From NCBI GenBank assembly GCA_963743595.1, contig CAVURW010000080.1, positions 1 to 49,617 on the forward strand: a stretch of 49,617 nucleotides of DNA, written 5' to 3'. The position numbers and the translations under genes are program-made. This DNA is from CAVURW01 sp963743595. Lineage in GTDB: Bacteria > Verrucomicrobiota > Verrucomicrobiia > Methylacidiphilales > UBA1321. The notes under the pieces were generated by a model. It made no database searches. It was not told the DNA's origin and was given only the letters and a program-made list of their open reading frames with translations. Shown here one piece after another: positions 40,414 to 48,941 of this stretch (positions are counted from its first letter, which is position 1; each line of letters begins with the position of its first letter).

Positions 40414-41223
40414 TTACTGCGGCGGAGCAGTAGGTGTTGTCGATGGCAACGGCGTGGGCGTGATCAGGGAGCGATCGATTTTTTCAATGGCGCGAGTTGC
40501 CTTGGCGGTTCCTGCGACAACGGGGCTGTAATTCAAGAGCTTTTGTAGATCATCTGTGAGGGTGGAGCACTCCAGGGTCACGACGCCGTCGCGATGCCCG
40601 ATGATGACGCGATCGGCTTGAACTTCCAAAACAGTCACGTCGTAGTAGGTCGTACCGTCCTTCAGCTTCCAAATGTTGGGAAAGTTTGTATTTGTAGAGG
40701 GAAGGGTCCAAGCGGCCCCGGGCGTTGGCGTTGGCCCAGCTGTTGGAGTCGGCGTGCTTTCCGGTGTGGGCGTAGGGGTCGGAGCGGCTGTAGGAGCGGG
40801 AGAGGTCGCGGGCTCAGGGGTGGGGCTTGGTTCTGGAGTGGCGAGCGGGGCCGGCGTCTCTTCGGGTTCCGGCGTAGGAATATTATGATGAACCGGTACA
40901 CGGCTTTTCAGGAAATTCTTGTAGGCATCGTAGGCCAGTGGAGCCACAAAGTAGGCCGCAATACCAGCGCCCAGGACGAGGATCACGATCAAAATGATGA
41001 ACATGGTCGAATTCCCGCCAGCGCTGCCGCTGGGGCCCATGGGCGAGGGAAGCGCCGAGAGATCTTTACCTTCGAAAACCGCGTCACTGCGTTTCTCTTC
41101 CAAGTGATCATTACAATGTACACAAACCACCGACGGCTTACCCTCGATGCTCCACTTAAAAGTCGCGCCGTGAAGAGGGCTTGCACAGAGAGCACACGCC
41201 GTGGGAAAAGAAAATAGACTCAT
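40414..41223 (-). CDS. zinc-ribbon, single-pass membrane protein with Pro/Thr/Glu-rich linker
   Basis: The 269-residue protein starts with a double CxxC (CALCASPLHG and VVCVHCNDHLE), a zinc ribbon on the cytoplasmic side. One membrane helix follows (about 72-96, STMFIILIVILVLGAGIAAY). Then comes a low-complexity periplasmic linker of about 75 residues built from TP and EP pairs, and a compact domain (LKDGTTYYDVTVLEVQADRV, IIGHRDGVVTLECSTL). The last part ends again in Pro/Thr. Such a layout is common in verrucomicrobial proteins of unknown role. The end domain resembles short beta-rich modules that sense or bind. ATG at 41223 is chosen; the open frame to 41412 would add a region without domain features. 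Confidence 0.65.
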   Translation of the reverse strand: MSLFSFPTACALCASPLHGATFKWSIEGKPSVVCVHCNDHLEEKRSDAVFEGKDLSALPSPMGPSGSAGGNSTMFIILIVILVLGAGIAAYFVAPLAYDAYKNFLKSRVPVHHNIPTPEPEETPAPLATPEPSPTPEPATSPAPTAAPTPTPTPESTPTPTAGPTPTPGAAWTLPSTNTNFPNIWKLKDGTTYYDVTVLEVQADRVIIGHRDGVVTLECSTLTDDLQKLLNYSPVVAGTAKATRAIEKIDRSLITPTPLPSTTPTAPPQ

Positions 41224-41451
41224 ATCTGGTGACTTTCTATACGATACAAAACCCGCTTGCTGCGTAAAGGTTGCGCGTGTTTTGGTAGTTCTAACGGTTT
41301 CTACAGAATAAATAGCCGAAAACCGGGAAGAGCTTCGAGGTAAATCGAAAAATGGCCATTCAAAAAGACGCCGTTGCGCACTTCGGGGAATCGAAAAAGA
41401 TTTTTTCAACAAAGTTCTAGCAGGCAGCGAACGCTCGCGCTAACAGAAGTT

Positions 41452-42240
41452 ATGGTTTCGTACTTCCAGTCCTTGTCCCGCGCGCTGTGGCTGCACAGCG
41501 CCGGGTCGCTTTCTAAGGATGGAATGCAGGAGATCGAGCAGAACGCGGCTCGTTCCAGTGCTAACGCAGGTCAGCTCCCGATTCTGACCTGGCAAAAGAT
41601 GATGGAAGAGCAGGTCTATTTCTGTGTCCTGAAGCCGGAGGCGATGAAAGGTAGCGTCTCGCGCGATGAACTCATCGCCATCTGCCATTTGGTTCAGCGC
41701 CAAAAGCCGAAATTCCTGTTTGAAATTGGTACCTACGAAGGGCGTTGCTCCATCAACCTGATCGCGAATGCTGCGCCGATGGCTCGACTCTACACGCTGG
41801 ATTTGCCCGCTGCGGATGTCGCTTCGGCCCGTTTGCGCATGGTTCCTCAAGACAAGGAATTCATCCTGAAAACGTCCATTGGCAGGCTGATCAAGGAGCA
41901 GGGCGATAATGCGCTGATCACCCAATTAACAGGTGATTCCGGCCAATTCGATTTCCGTACGTATGCTGGCAAAATGGAGTTTGTCTTGATCGATGGCAGC
42001 CACTCCTTTGAATACGTCTTGAACGATACCCAGGCAGCGCTGCGCATTCTCAAGGCCGACGGAGGCACTATTGTCTGGTGCCACTATGGCGACCCCAAGT
42101 ATCCCGAGGTGACAAAAGCGCTCGATAAGCTTCTGAAAGAGGATCATCGATTCCGCAATGTGCGTCGGTTGGAAGGCACGAACCTGGCCATTCTTTGGGT
42201 GGAACGTGTAGACCGCGCTCGGAGCACCCAGCCGATTTAA
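41452..42240 (+). CDS. class I SAM-dependent methyltransferase (Methyltransf_24-like)
   Basis: The 262-residue soluble protein has the Rossmann methyltransferase motifs: FLFEIGTYEGRCSINLIANA (SAM-binding loop), LYTLDLPAADVASARLRM (acidic strand end) and MEFVLIDGSHSFEYVLNDTQ. It also has ALRILKADGGTIVWCHYGDP. This pattern (DGSHSYE, then a G-G-x-I-V-x-H-D-like end) marks the class I methyltransferase group found in surface polysaccharide and natural-product clusters. The Asp after the His at the strand end is replaced by Tyr here. ATG at 41452 is chosen as the start; the substrate is unknown. It is divergent from the zinc-ribbon gene and hisG follows after 51 bp. Confidence 0.85.
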   Translation: MVSYFQSLSRALWLHSAGSLSKDGMQEIEQNAARSSANAGQLPILTWQKMMEEQVYFCVLKPEAMKGSVSRDELIAICHLVQRQKPKFLFEIGTYEGRCSINLIANAAPMARLYTLDLPAADVASARLRMVPQDKEFILKTSIGRLIKEQGDNALITQLTGDSGQFDFRTYAGKMEFVLIDGSHSFEYVLNDTQAALRILKADGGTIVWCHYGDPKYPEVTKALDKLLKEDHRFRNVRRLEGTNLAILWVERVDRARSTQPI

Positions 42241-42291
42241 ACAAATTCTTTACATTCGCGAAAAGCCGTGCATGATGGCGGGCTCTTTCGC

Positions 42292-43170
42292 ATGGATAAG
42301 AAGCCCCTCCGTTTTGGACTGCCTAAAGGTAGTCTAGAGAAGTCGACCCTCGAACTTTTAGCTCGAGCGGGCTTTCATGTGCAGATCTCCAGCCGGGGCT
42401 ACAAGCCCTACATTAACGATCCCGAAATCGAAGTTCGAGTCGTGCGCCCTCAAGAGATGAGCCGCTACGTCGCTCAAGGGTTCCTCGACTTTGGAATTAC
42501 CGGCAAGGATTGGATTCTTGAGAATGGTCATGATGTCGAAGTGTTGTGCGATCTCGCTTACAGCAAAGTGACGAGCCTGCCCGCCCGCTGGGTGGTCGCC
42601 GTGGCCGAGAATTCCTCCATCAAAACGATCAAAGATTTACAGGGTAAACGAGTCGCCACGGAATTGGTCGAGACCACGCGTCGTTACTTGGCCAGCCACG
42701 GTGTTCAGGCGGAGATCGAGTTCTCCTGGGGCGCTACTGAAGTGAAAGTGCCGGAGCTCGTTGACGCGATTGTCGATCTCACGGAAACGGGGTCTTCCCT
42801 TCAGGCAAATCATCTCCGCATTATCGATACCATTGTAGAGAGCTACCCACAGCTTATCGCCAACAAAGCCGTGTTCAAAGATCCAGCCGCCCAAAAGAAG
42901 CTCAAGAGCTTCGAGATTCTCCTAACCGGTGCTCTCCATGCCCGTGATAAGGTGGGGCTGAAAATGAATGTCCCTAAGTCGGTTTTAGAAAAACTTACCA
43001 AGACCTTGCCCGCCCTGCGCAACCCCACCATTTCCCCTCTCATTAACCCCGATTGGTCCGCAGTAGAGACCATCGTGGATGCGTCCGTAGTTCGTGAGTT
43101 GATTCCTCATCTCAAGGACCTCGGAGCCGAGGGGATTATTGAGTATCCGCTCAACAAGGTCGTCTACTAG
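42292..43170 (+). CDS. hisG: ATP phosphoribosyltransferase (long form)
   Basis: HisG joins ATP and PRPP as the first step of histidine synthesis and is feedback-inhibited by histidine. The 292 residues fit the long form. The catalytic part has FGLPKGSLEKSTLELLARAG, GFLDFGITGKDWILENGHDV and VDAIVDLTETGSSLQANHLR. The C-terminal domain of about 80 residues (KVGLKMNVPKSVLEKLTKTL, ending IIEYPLNKVVY) is the histidine-binding regulatory domain, so no separate HisZ is needed. The frame opens with GTG at 42268, but ATG at 42292 (MDKKPLRFGLPKG) is preferred. Other his genes are absent here. Confidence 0.96.
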   Translation: MDKKPLRFGLPKGSLEKSTLELLARAGFHVQISSRGYKPYINDPEIEVRVVRPQEMSRYVAQGFLDFGITGKDWILENGHDVEVLCDLAYSKVTSLPARWVVAVAENSSIKTIKDLQGKRVATELVETTRRYLASHGVQAEIEFSWGATEVKVPELVDAIVDLTETGSSLQANHLRIIDTIVESYPQLIANKAVFKDPAAQKKLKSFEILLTGALHARDKVGLKMNVPKSVLEKLTKTLPALRNPTISPLINPDWSAVETIVDASVVRELIPHLKDLGAEGIIEYPLNKVVY

Positions 43171-43202
43171 TCATCAACGCAAACCAGTCTGAAATCGAAA
43201 AT

Positions 43203-43307
43203 ATGGGTTCCATTAAAAAACGCCGTAAGGCCAAAATCGCCAAGCACAAACGTCGCAAGCGCATGAAGGCAAACCGGCACAAAAAGCGTCTGCGTTACAA
43301 GGCTTAG
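43203..43307 (+). CDS. AURKAIP1/COX24-domain small basic protein (bS22/mS38-like)
   Basis: The 34-residue product reads MGSIKKRRKAKIAKHKRRKR, then MKANRHKKRLRYKA, and consists almost wholly of Lys, Arg and His with the family pattern K-K-R-R-K-x-K-x-x-K-H-K-x-R-K-R. Such proteins are related to mitochondrial ribosomal protein mS38 and its bacterial counterpart on the small subunit (from memory). It is probably a structural ribosomal protein. It begins 32 bp after hisG on the same strand and ends 4 bp before the stop of the converging phosphatase gene. Confidence 0.85.
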   Translation: MGSIKKRRKAKIAKHKRRKRMKANRHKKRLRYKA

Positions 43308-43311
43308 TCGT

Positions 43312-45180
43312 TTACTGTCTGTCCAGGCCGACGGTACGACCCCGGAATCCAGCCAAGTCGAAGTACGGCGTGTCACCCACACGCTGAAATTCCAGGACGG
43401 TTTGCAACCCCGATTCTGTGGTCGTGGATGTTTTCTCCCCGGCCATAAACTTAGGGATTTCCCCGCCGGGAAACGCCTCCTCGATCACGCGGCCGAGCAG
43501 ACCGCCATGATGGGGGACCTCCAGCCGCAAAAGCCGCGCAATGGTCTGTCCCACGTCCGAATTACTCACGGGGGCGGGATCGATAAACTGTGTCTTGAAA
43601 TCGGGGCCGATCGCCGCCATGAAATTCTGCGTCTCCGCACGCGAGAATCCACCATGCTGGCCCTGACCCTGTAAAAGAGTCGTATCCGCGACAATGCCGG
43701 TCCATTTGAGTGGATTCTCATCCGGGGCCGTATTGGTAACGAAGCTCCTGAAATTAACAACGATGGTGGGCCGGGGCGTGATCGCCGTTCCTTGCAGTCC
43801 GATGTCACTCAACGTTAACGTGCCGGGAATCGACCCGAAGTCCTTGTCGTCCACGAACAACCCGCTGACGTAGTCTTGTTCCGTAAGCGCACGTACGACC
43901 TTCTGCATCATCCCCCAATCCTTCGTCGGAACATAGATCAGATCAGACCCACCGTTTGCCGCCACCACCACGTCGGGATTCAGCGGATCTTTCCCAATTA
44001 GGCCATTTCCGCCGGAGGGGTGTCCGCTGGTAACGGGAGCATTGCCTTTGTCCGGGTCGAACAGAGGAAGATTTAAGGCCTTGGCCAAGTCGATCGCCAC
44101 AAAGCCGACCGGAAGCTCGCGATGATTGGGAGGTCCTTCCAATGCGGAGCTGGTATTGCTCAGCTTGGAGATCGTGCCGAAACCGTGATCCGCACTGACA
44201 ATGATGTCGGTCGATTTATCGAGTCCATTGTCCACGAGCGCTTTTTGGATCTGCTTTAGATCACTGTCGGCATTGCCGATCGCCGCAAGCGATGTAGGCC
44301 CGTTGATCCCCGGAATCATCGTGTCAGGGGAATCGCCTTGGTTATGCTGCGAGCCATCGGGGTCGCGTGACCAAAATACGAGGAAGAACGGTTTCTTGTG
44401 CCGGGCGAACAGCGGGAGGATCGCCTTGGTCGTCACGTTCACGAAGTAGTTTTGCTGATCCTTGTTGAAGAAGATCGTTCCGGGGAGCTTGTTCTCGCCC
44501 CGGTCGGTCGCTTGCTCGCAGATATTTGCGTCGCGAAGTGCGGCTTTCATCTCAGCAGAGAGCGGGATTCCCTTCATCAGTTCATAATCGAGAGGAGCCG
44601 GAGCGGTCAGATCATCCACCACGATCGTGGGTGAGCCGGTGCGGCAGGTGTGATCCCATATTAAGGTGGGACCGAGCTTGCCCACCACGGCCGTTGAATA
44701 ACCCTTTTCCCGAGCCGCACGGATCATGGTGATTTCGTTCAAGTAATCGCCGCGAAACCGCGTGTCCATATCGCCCAACACTTGGTCATTCTCCAGAAAG
44801 GGCGTGACCGTTTGTGCCGAGGGAATCGTTACTTTGGTGAAGAGGGTGTTACTGAAGTCGCCCGTATCGCCGAGATAATGGCCGGTCGACATCGCGGAGG
44901 CATTCGGCGTGGTAAACGTCGGGAAGAGTGAGTGCGAATTCGGGAACGCGACGCCCCCTTGCATGATGCTCCAAAACGTGGGAGCCATTTGCTCGGAGAC
45001 CATGCAGGCACGAAGTCCGTCCGGGACAAACAGGATCACATTGTGCGGTTCCTCCTCACTCGCTGGAGCTGCTGTTGGGGTGGCTGGTGTGGCAGCAGGG
45101 CTCTCTGTGGAGGGGCTCTGAGCCGATGTTACGTTTTGAAACCCAAACAGCAGGATCAACGAGATGACAACGACGCGCAT
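43312..45180 (-). CDS. exported alkaline phosphatase superfamily (type I phosphodiesterase/nucleotide pyrophosphatase-like) protein
   Basis: The 622-residue protein starts with a signal peptide (MRVVVISLILLFGFQNVTSA) and a Pro/Ala-rich stretch. The fold of the alkaline phosphatase superfamily follows: VILFVPDGLRACMV (first metal Asp), SLFPTFTTPNASAMSTGHYL (catalytic Thr region), FWSRDPDGSQHNQGDSPDTM (metal Asp and His) and IVSADHGFGTIS (D-H motif). Family members hydrolyse phosphodiesters or pyrophosphates in the periplasm. The substrate is unknown. The open frame starts at 45234, but ATG at 45180 directly begins the signal peptide and is chosen. The DHOD-like gene is upstream on the same strand (54 bp). 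Confidence 0.9.
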   Translation of the reverse strand: MRVVVISLILLFGFQNVTSAQSPSTESPAATPATPTAAPASEEEPHNVILFVPDGLRACMVSEQMAPTFWSIMQGGVAFPNSHSLFPTFTTPNASAMSTGHYLGDTGDFSNTLFTKVTIPSAQTVTPFLENDQVLGDMDTRFRGDYLNEITMIRAAREKGYSTAVVGKLGPTLIWDHTCRTGSPTIVVDDLTAPAPLDYELMKGIPLSAEMKAALRDANICEQATDRGENKLPGTIFFNKDQQNYFVNVTTKAILPLFARHKKPFFLVFWSRDPDGSQHNQGDSPDTMIPGINGPTSLAAIGNADSDLKQIQKALVDNGLDKSTDIIVSADHGFGTISKLSNTSSALEGPPNHRELPVGFVAIDLAKALNLPLFDPDKGNAPVTSGHPSGGNGLIGKDPLNPDVVVAANGGSDLIYVPTKDWGMMQKVVRALTEQDYVSGLFVDDKDFGSIPGTLTLSDIGLQGTAITPRPTIVVNFRSFVTNTAPDENPLKWTGIVADTTLLQGQGQHGGFSRAETQNFMAAIGPDFKTQFIDPAPVSNSDVGQTIARLLRLEVPHHGGLLGRVIEEAFPGGEIPKFMAGEKTSTTTESGLQTVLEFQRVGDTPYFDLAGFRGRTVGLDRQ

Positions 45181-45234
45181 AGTACCGCTATGCAAGCGGA
45201 GCGTTTTGAGAAAGTCACGCGCTGATCGATACAA

Positions 45235-46212
45235 TCAGGATTGCGAGGAGAGAACGGTAACGTCGTCGTGCCAAGTCGGCACTTCGAGTTTCGTGTAGCC
45301 CTGCAGAGCTTTGCGATATTCTTCCCGTTCGATTTGGCTAACGTTGCTGGTCCAGCGATGGCTTTTCGAGCCGCGCTCTTGCCTCAGGGAGCTGATTTTG
45401 CACTTCTCCATCCACGTCTTTAGTTCGGACTCGAGTTCTTTGATCCAGGGAATGCCCCGTTTTAGCAACACGGAGCAGACCTGAGTGGCACTCGCCCCAC
45501 ACAAGAGCATCTTGAGAACATCGCCCCCGGTGTGGATTCCGGTGCTGGCGCAGAGGTAGCCGACTTCCTGTTGGTACAGAAGCGAAATCCAGCGCAGTGG
45601 TAAGCGGTGATCCTCTGGCGTGCTCAGCCGGAGCGAGTATTGCGGTCCCATGTTGGTGAGATCGAGATCGGCTTGGTAAAATCGGTTAAAGAGGACCACA
45701 CCGCGTGCCCCTGAATCGTGTATTTCCTTGGCCATATAGGCTAGGTTTGTGAAGAACGGTGGAAGCTTAACGGCCACGGGAATCGTTACGCCACTGCTCA
45801 CCAGCCCGGCGATATCGATGTACGCGCGTTCAATATCGGCCGAAGGCGTGTTCCGGTTGAGGCTCATGTGGTAGATGTTTAGCTCGATGGCATCGGCCCC
45901 GGCCTGTTCCATACGCTGGGCCATTCCTTTCCACCCCTCTGAGGTGGTCGCGTTTAGGCTCGCGATGATCGGCATCTTCACCACTTTCTTAGCAGCGGTG
46001 ATGTGCTCGTAGTAGTAGTCGGGGTGATTCAGGCGGGGCCGATCGGGCTCTTCAAAAAGCGTGGCTAGAACGACGGCACCGGCACCGTGCACTTCCATCT
46101 CTTGGATGGAGCTGATTTTCTCGCTCAGAGGCGAGGCGGAGGGAATGATGGGGGAATTTAGTTCCAGGCCCAGGTAATTAATGGAGATATCGGGGGTTTT
46201 AGGAGTGTTCAT
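45235..46212 (-). CDS. dihydroorotate dehydrogenase-like protein
   Basis: The 325-residue protein has the FMN-binding TIM barrel of dihydroorotate dehydrogenases: INYLGLELNSPIIPSASPLS at the start, then GAGAVVLATLFEEPDRP, VAVKLPPFFTNLAYMAKEIH and LFNRFYQADLDL. The usual catalytic loop with its conserved residue is replaced by IELNIYHMSLNRN, as in a DHOD-like subgroup found in cyanobacteria and anaerobes. It may thus use a substrate other than dihydroorotate and is not named pyrD. Its start overlaps the stop of the acetyltransferase gene by 4 bp, a coupling arrangement, so the two are likely partners. Confidence 0.88.
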   Translation of the reverse strand: MNTPKTPDISINYLGLELNSPIIPSASPLSEKISSIQEMEVHGAGAVVLATLFEEPDRPRLNHPDYYYEHITAAKKVVKMPIIASLNATTSEGWKGMAQRMEQAGADAIELNIYHMSLNRNTPSADIERAYIDIAGLVSSGVTIPVAVKLPPFFTNLAYMAKEIHDSGARGVVLFNRFYQADLDLTNMGPQYSLRLSTPEDHRLPLRWISLLYQQEVGYLCASTGIHTGGDVLKMLLCGASATQVCSVLLKRGIPWIKELESELKTWMEKCKISSLRQERGSKSHRWTSNVSQIEREEYRKALQGYTKLEVPTWHDDVTVLSSQS

Positions 46213-46778
46213 AAATTGAGAGAGACTCGTACAACGCCATTCAAAGGCACCTTGTGACGGCTAAAACCAAGGTCTCTGCAAAGATCTAAAACATCTTGAT
46301 CTGAGAGGAGGAACTCACCCGTAATCATGATGAAACCGTACCCACGGGCCAAATCGATCAACCGCGATAACATGACGTTGGCCAGCTTATGCTGCTTATC
46401 TCGATTCGTGATGAGCATGTCGAAACTTACCGAATCCTCTTGCGGGGTTTTTGTCAGACGGCCCACCCCTTCGATAGTCGGTTCAACGCCCTCCACATCC
46501 GTAACTGCGATTATTGCGTACGAGTCCGGCGTGTTCGTGCAAATCCGGATCATTCGCTGATGTCCGGTTCGTTGATTTAAGCTTAACTGTTGGAAGTAGC
46601 GTTTGAAGACATTCTCCTCAAGGAGATTACTATGGAAGTGAACCATTCCCGGTTCATCGTCCAAGCGGATGGGGCGAAATTTCAAGTGGCCCAAGCCGGG
46701 GACCTCCAGCTTCTCCACCAGTGTTACACCTTCGGGTTTACCACTAAAATCGGGAGTCACGCTGGGTTTTGAATTCAT
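46209..46778 (-). CDS. GNAT-family N-acetyltransferase
   Basis: The 189-residue soluble protein has the GNAT layout. LKFRPIRLDDEPGMVHFHSN is the first strand and helix. SYAIIAVTDVEGVEPTIEGV and GRLTKTPQEDSVSFDMLITN are the central strands. KHKLANVMLSRLIDLARGYG occupies the acetyl-CoA loop region, with D-K-Q-H-K-L in place of the usual Q-x-x-G-x-G/A, and FIMITGEFLLSDQDVLDLCR follows. The pattern (VFKRYFQQLS, then G-F-S/R at the end) recalls Pat-type protein acetyltransferase domains. It may regulate its partner, the DHOD-like protein, whose gene overlaps it by 4 bp. It is divergent from the AraC-type regulator gene with a 127-bp gap. Confidence 0.85.
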   Translation of the reverse strand: MNSKPSVTPDFSGKPEGVTLVEKLEVPGLGHLKFRPIRLDDEPGMVHFHSNLLEENVFKRYFQQLSLNQRTGHQRMIRICTNTPDSYAIIAVTDVEGVEPTIEGVGRLTKTPQEDSVSFDMLITNRDKQHKLANVMLSRLIDLARGYGFIMITGEFLLSDQDVLDLCRDLGFSRHKVPLNGVVRVSLNL

Positions 46779-46905
46779 TTGGAAATCCTCTAACCCAAGG
46801 TATGAGGCCGAGGCTGAACCAGCTACCCCTCGCTTGCTAATTGCTTATCGAATCTTGCCTTATCTGGCCTGCTTCTGAGAGACTTCTCTGTCAGACTCAC
46901 ACCGC

Positions 46906-47781
46906 ATGCTTAAGGGATCCGAAATCATCGAAAAGCTCTCCAGGTCCCAAATTTATCAGGACTACGAAGAGGCGTTTACTGATGCGACCGAGTTGCCGCT
47001 GGCCTTGCGCCAGGTGGAAATTTGGCAACATTCCATCCACGGAAAAAAGAATGAAAACCCGTTCTGCGCCTTGATGGCCAAGACGAGCCGCAGCTGTGCC
47101 GGTTGCCTCCAGGTTCAACACGAGCTTAACGGCAACGACCCTGCTCAAAGCAAATCGGTGACCTGTTTCGCTGGACTCTGCGATACCGCTGTGCCGGTAG
47201 CCCTGGGTCAAAAGATCATCGGTTACCTGCAGACGGGGCAAGTGGCAATTAACCAGCCTACCAAAGAGAGTTTCTCCAAGCTTTCGCAACAGCTCGTGGA
47301 ATGGGGAGTGAAGGTCGATCTCGGTCAACTGGAAGACGCCTATTTCCACAGTCGCGTGCTCACCCGAGAGCAGTACGAAGGCATGATCCGGTTGCTGATC
47401 ATTTTCTCCAAGCACCTTTCTGTAATCGCGAACCAGCTCATGGTGGAACAGCAAAACCAGGAACCGCCGATGATCGCGCGTGCCCGGAAGTACATTAACG
47501 AACATCAGCAAGAACCGCTGTCGCTGGAGCAAATTGCGAAAAGCCTCAATGTGAGCACGTTCTACTTCTGTAAAATGTTCAAGAAAGCGACTGGCCTCAC
47601 CTTCACCGATTACCTCAATCGCACCCGGGTCGAACGCGCTAAAAACCTGCTCATGAACCCGAACGTTCGCGTGAGTGAAGCGGCGTACGATTGCGGCTTC
47701 GTTTCGCTAACGCATTTCAATCGGATCTTCAAGCGCGTGGTGGGCCGCTCACCGACCGATTTTCGACGCGAGCATCATTGA
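46906..47781 (+). CDS. AraC-family regulator with PocR ligand-binding domain
   Basis: The 291-residue transcription factor has an N-terminal PocR sensor domain (about 5-165). Its cysteine motifs are TSRSCAGCLQVQHELNG and SVTCFAGLCDTAVPVALGQK, then IIGYLQTGQVAINQPTKE. PocR domains are thought to bind small hydrocarbons or propanediol-like ligands. The C-terminal AraC part (about 190-290) has two helix-turn-helix units: LSLEQIAKSLNVSTFYFCKM and VRVSEAAYDCGFVSLTHFNR, ending GRSPTDFRREHH. Such PocR-AraC proteins are typical of Verrucomicrobiota and relatives. It is divergent from the acetyltransferase/DHOD pair, which is its first candidate target. Confidence 0.93.
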   Translation: MLKGSEIIEKLSRSQIYQDYEEAFTDATELPLALRQVEIWQHSIHGKKNENPFCALMAKTSRSCAGCLQVQHELNGNDPAQSKSVTCFAGLCDTAVPVALGQKIIGYLQTGQVAINQPTKESFSKLSQQLVEWGVKVDLGQLEDAYFHSRVLTREQYEGMIRLLIIFSKHLSVIANQLMVEQQNQEPPMIARARKYINEHQQEPLSLEQIAKSLNVSTFYFCKMFKKATGLTFTDYLNRTRVERAKNLLMNPNVRVSEAAYDCGFVSLTHFNRIFKRVVGRSPTDFRREHH

Positions 47782-47837
47782 GCGGCAAAGGTGTTTACGT
47801 GGCCTAAATACCGATCCAAATCACGTCTGTATTTCAC

Positions 47838-48209
47838 TTACAAATCACCGTCGCGATAGATCATTCCGGCCGCTTCTTCGAACACGATCAATTTGAGCCG
47901 GGTCGCTTTTTCAACGATAAACGGAAGCACTTCATCCACATGCTCCGGCACGATCCGTAAGAGCGCCATATCGTGACCGAACTTTTCGATGAGCGGGCTA
48001 TCCACCCACACGCATTTCCCCACCTCCCCCTCAGCGAAGGCCGACCGGCACGGATAATGAGTCACCAGCAAGCGATAGAGGTGGTGAAACACCTCTGGCT
48101 GCGGTTGGGGATGCGTCGGGACGTGATTCTTCCGAAACTTAAACAATTCCCAAGCGCTTTGGTCATTCTCCGGCACCGGTTCCACTAACACTCCGATTTC
48201 GTAGCTCAT
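47838..48209 (-). CDS. hypothetical protein, 123 residues
   Basis: No named family was recognised with confidence. The protein (MSYEIGVLVEPVPENDQSAW, then VFHHLYRLLVTHYPCRSAFA, KCVWVDSPLIEKFGHDMALL, VLPFIVEKATRLKLIVFEEA) has the strand-helix order of a widespread group of uncharacterised small proteins that begin M-S-Y/L-D-L-x-V and end in a 'GLxxYD/FE' strand. Some relatives lie near toxin or immunity genes, but none is seen here. No signal peptide or membrane helix is present. It converges with the PocR-AraC regulator gene and is divergent from the DedA gene. Confidence 0.6.
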   Translation of the reverse strand: MSYEIGVLVEPVPENDQSAWELFKFRKNHVPTHPQPQPEVFHHLYRLLVTHYPCRSAFAEGEVGKCVWVDSPLIEKFGHDMALLRIVPEHVDEVLPFIVEKATRLKLIVFEEAAGMIYRDGDL

Positions 48210-48310
48210 GCCCTTTTACTTGCGGCGAATCGCCGGGGAAGTCAAGCCGAGTTGCCCCAAATTCGTTCTTGCTGGTGCGCTCCGGTGTGTGCGAGCTTTT
48301 CCGCCCACCG

Positions 48311-48931
48311 ATGACTCTTTTAGAACTGGTTAATTATCTCCACGGCCCGGGCGTGCAAAAACTCGTGAACGAAGGCGGAATCCCGGCCATCTCGGCTGTC
48401 GTTTTTGCCGAAACCGGGCTGCTCGTGGGCTTTTTTCTTCCTGGCGATACGATGCTCTTTTTGGCCGGAATGGCGGCGGGCAACGCAATCTTAAACATCC
48501 AGTTCCTGCTGCCAAGTTTAGCGGCTTGTGCCGTGGCGGGCAATCAAACGGGCTATTTTCTCGGGTTCAAATGTGGACCAGCGATCTTTACGAAAGAGGA
48601 TGGTTATTTCTTTAAAAAAGCGTACGCCCAACGCGCCCATGAGTTCTTTGTAAGGAATGGAGCCTTCGCCGTGATTCTAGCTCGGTTCATTCCCGTTTTG
48701 CGCACCTTTGTCCCGTTCATAGCAGGAGTGGGAAAAATGCCTTACTGGCAATACTTAATGGTCGATTGTATCGGTGGACCGCTTTGGATCCTCTCGATCG
48801 TCGGAATTGGGTACCTCCTCGGATTGGTGGCCCAACCCTATCTTCACATCATTTTACCCGGCATCATCATCGTCTCGATGCTGCCGTTGATCATCGCTGG
48901 CTACAGGGAATTCTTTAGAAAGACTGCATAA
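48311..48931 (+). CDS. DedA-family membrane protein
   Basis: The 206-residue membrane protein matches the DedA/VTT family of flippases and transporters, which in other bacteria turn over undecaprenyl phosphate or lipids. The hallmarks are VVFAETGLLVGFFLPGDTML (E and G-D-x in a re-entrant loop), AVAGNQTGYFLGFKCGP, FFVRNGAFAVILARFIPVLR (conserved R-F-x-P-x-x-R) and TFVPFIAGVGKMPYWQYLMV. Four to five helices follow the usual order. ATG at 48311 is chosen over the TTG-opened frame at 48269. It is followed by a converging SIS gene after 10 bp. Confidence 0.95.
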   Translation: MTLLELVNYLHGPGVQKLVNEGGIPAISAVVFAETGLLVGFFLPGDTMLFLAGMAAGNAILNIQFLLPSLAACAVAGNQTGYFLGFKCGPAIFTKEDGYFFKKAYAQRAHEFFVRNGAFAVILARFIPVLRTFVPFIAGVGKMPYWQYLMVDCIGGPLWILSIVGIGYLLGLVAQPYLHIILPGIIIVSMLPLIIAGYREFFRKTA

Positions 48932-48941
48932 ATAGCGCAAT

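Noticed and set aside
40700..40880. Regular spacing of short repeats, considered as a CRISPR or tandem array
   Set aside because: The units are short, imperfect, and encode Thr-Pro/Glu-Pro pairs in frame of a real protein. There are no spacers.
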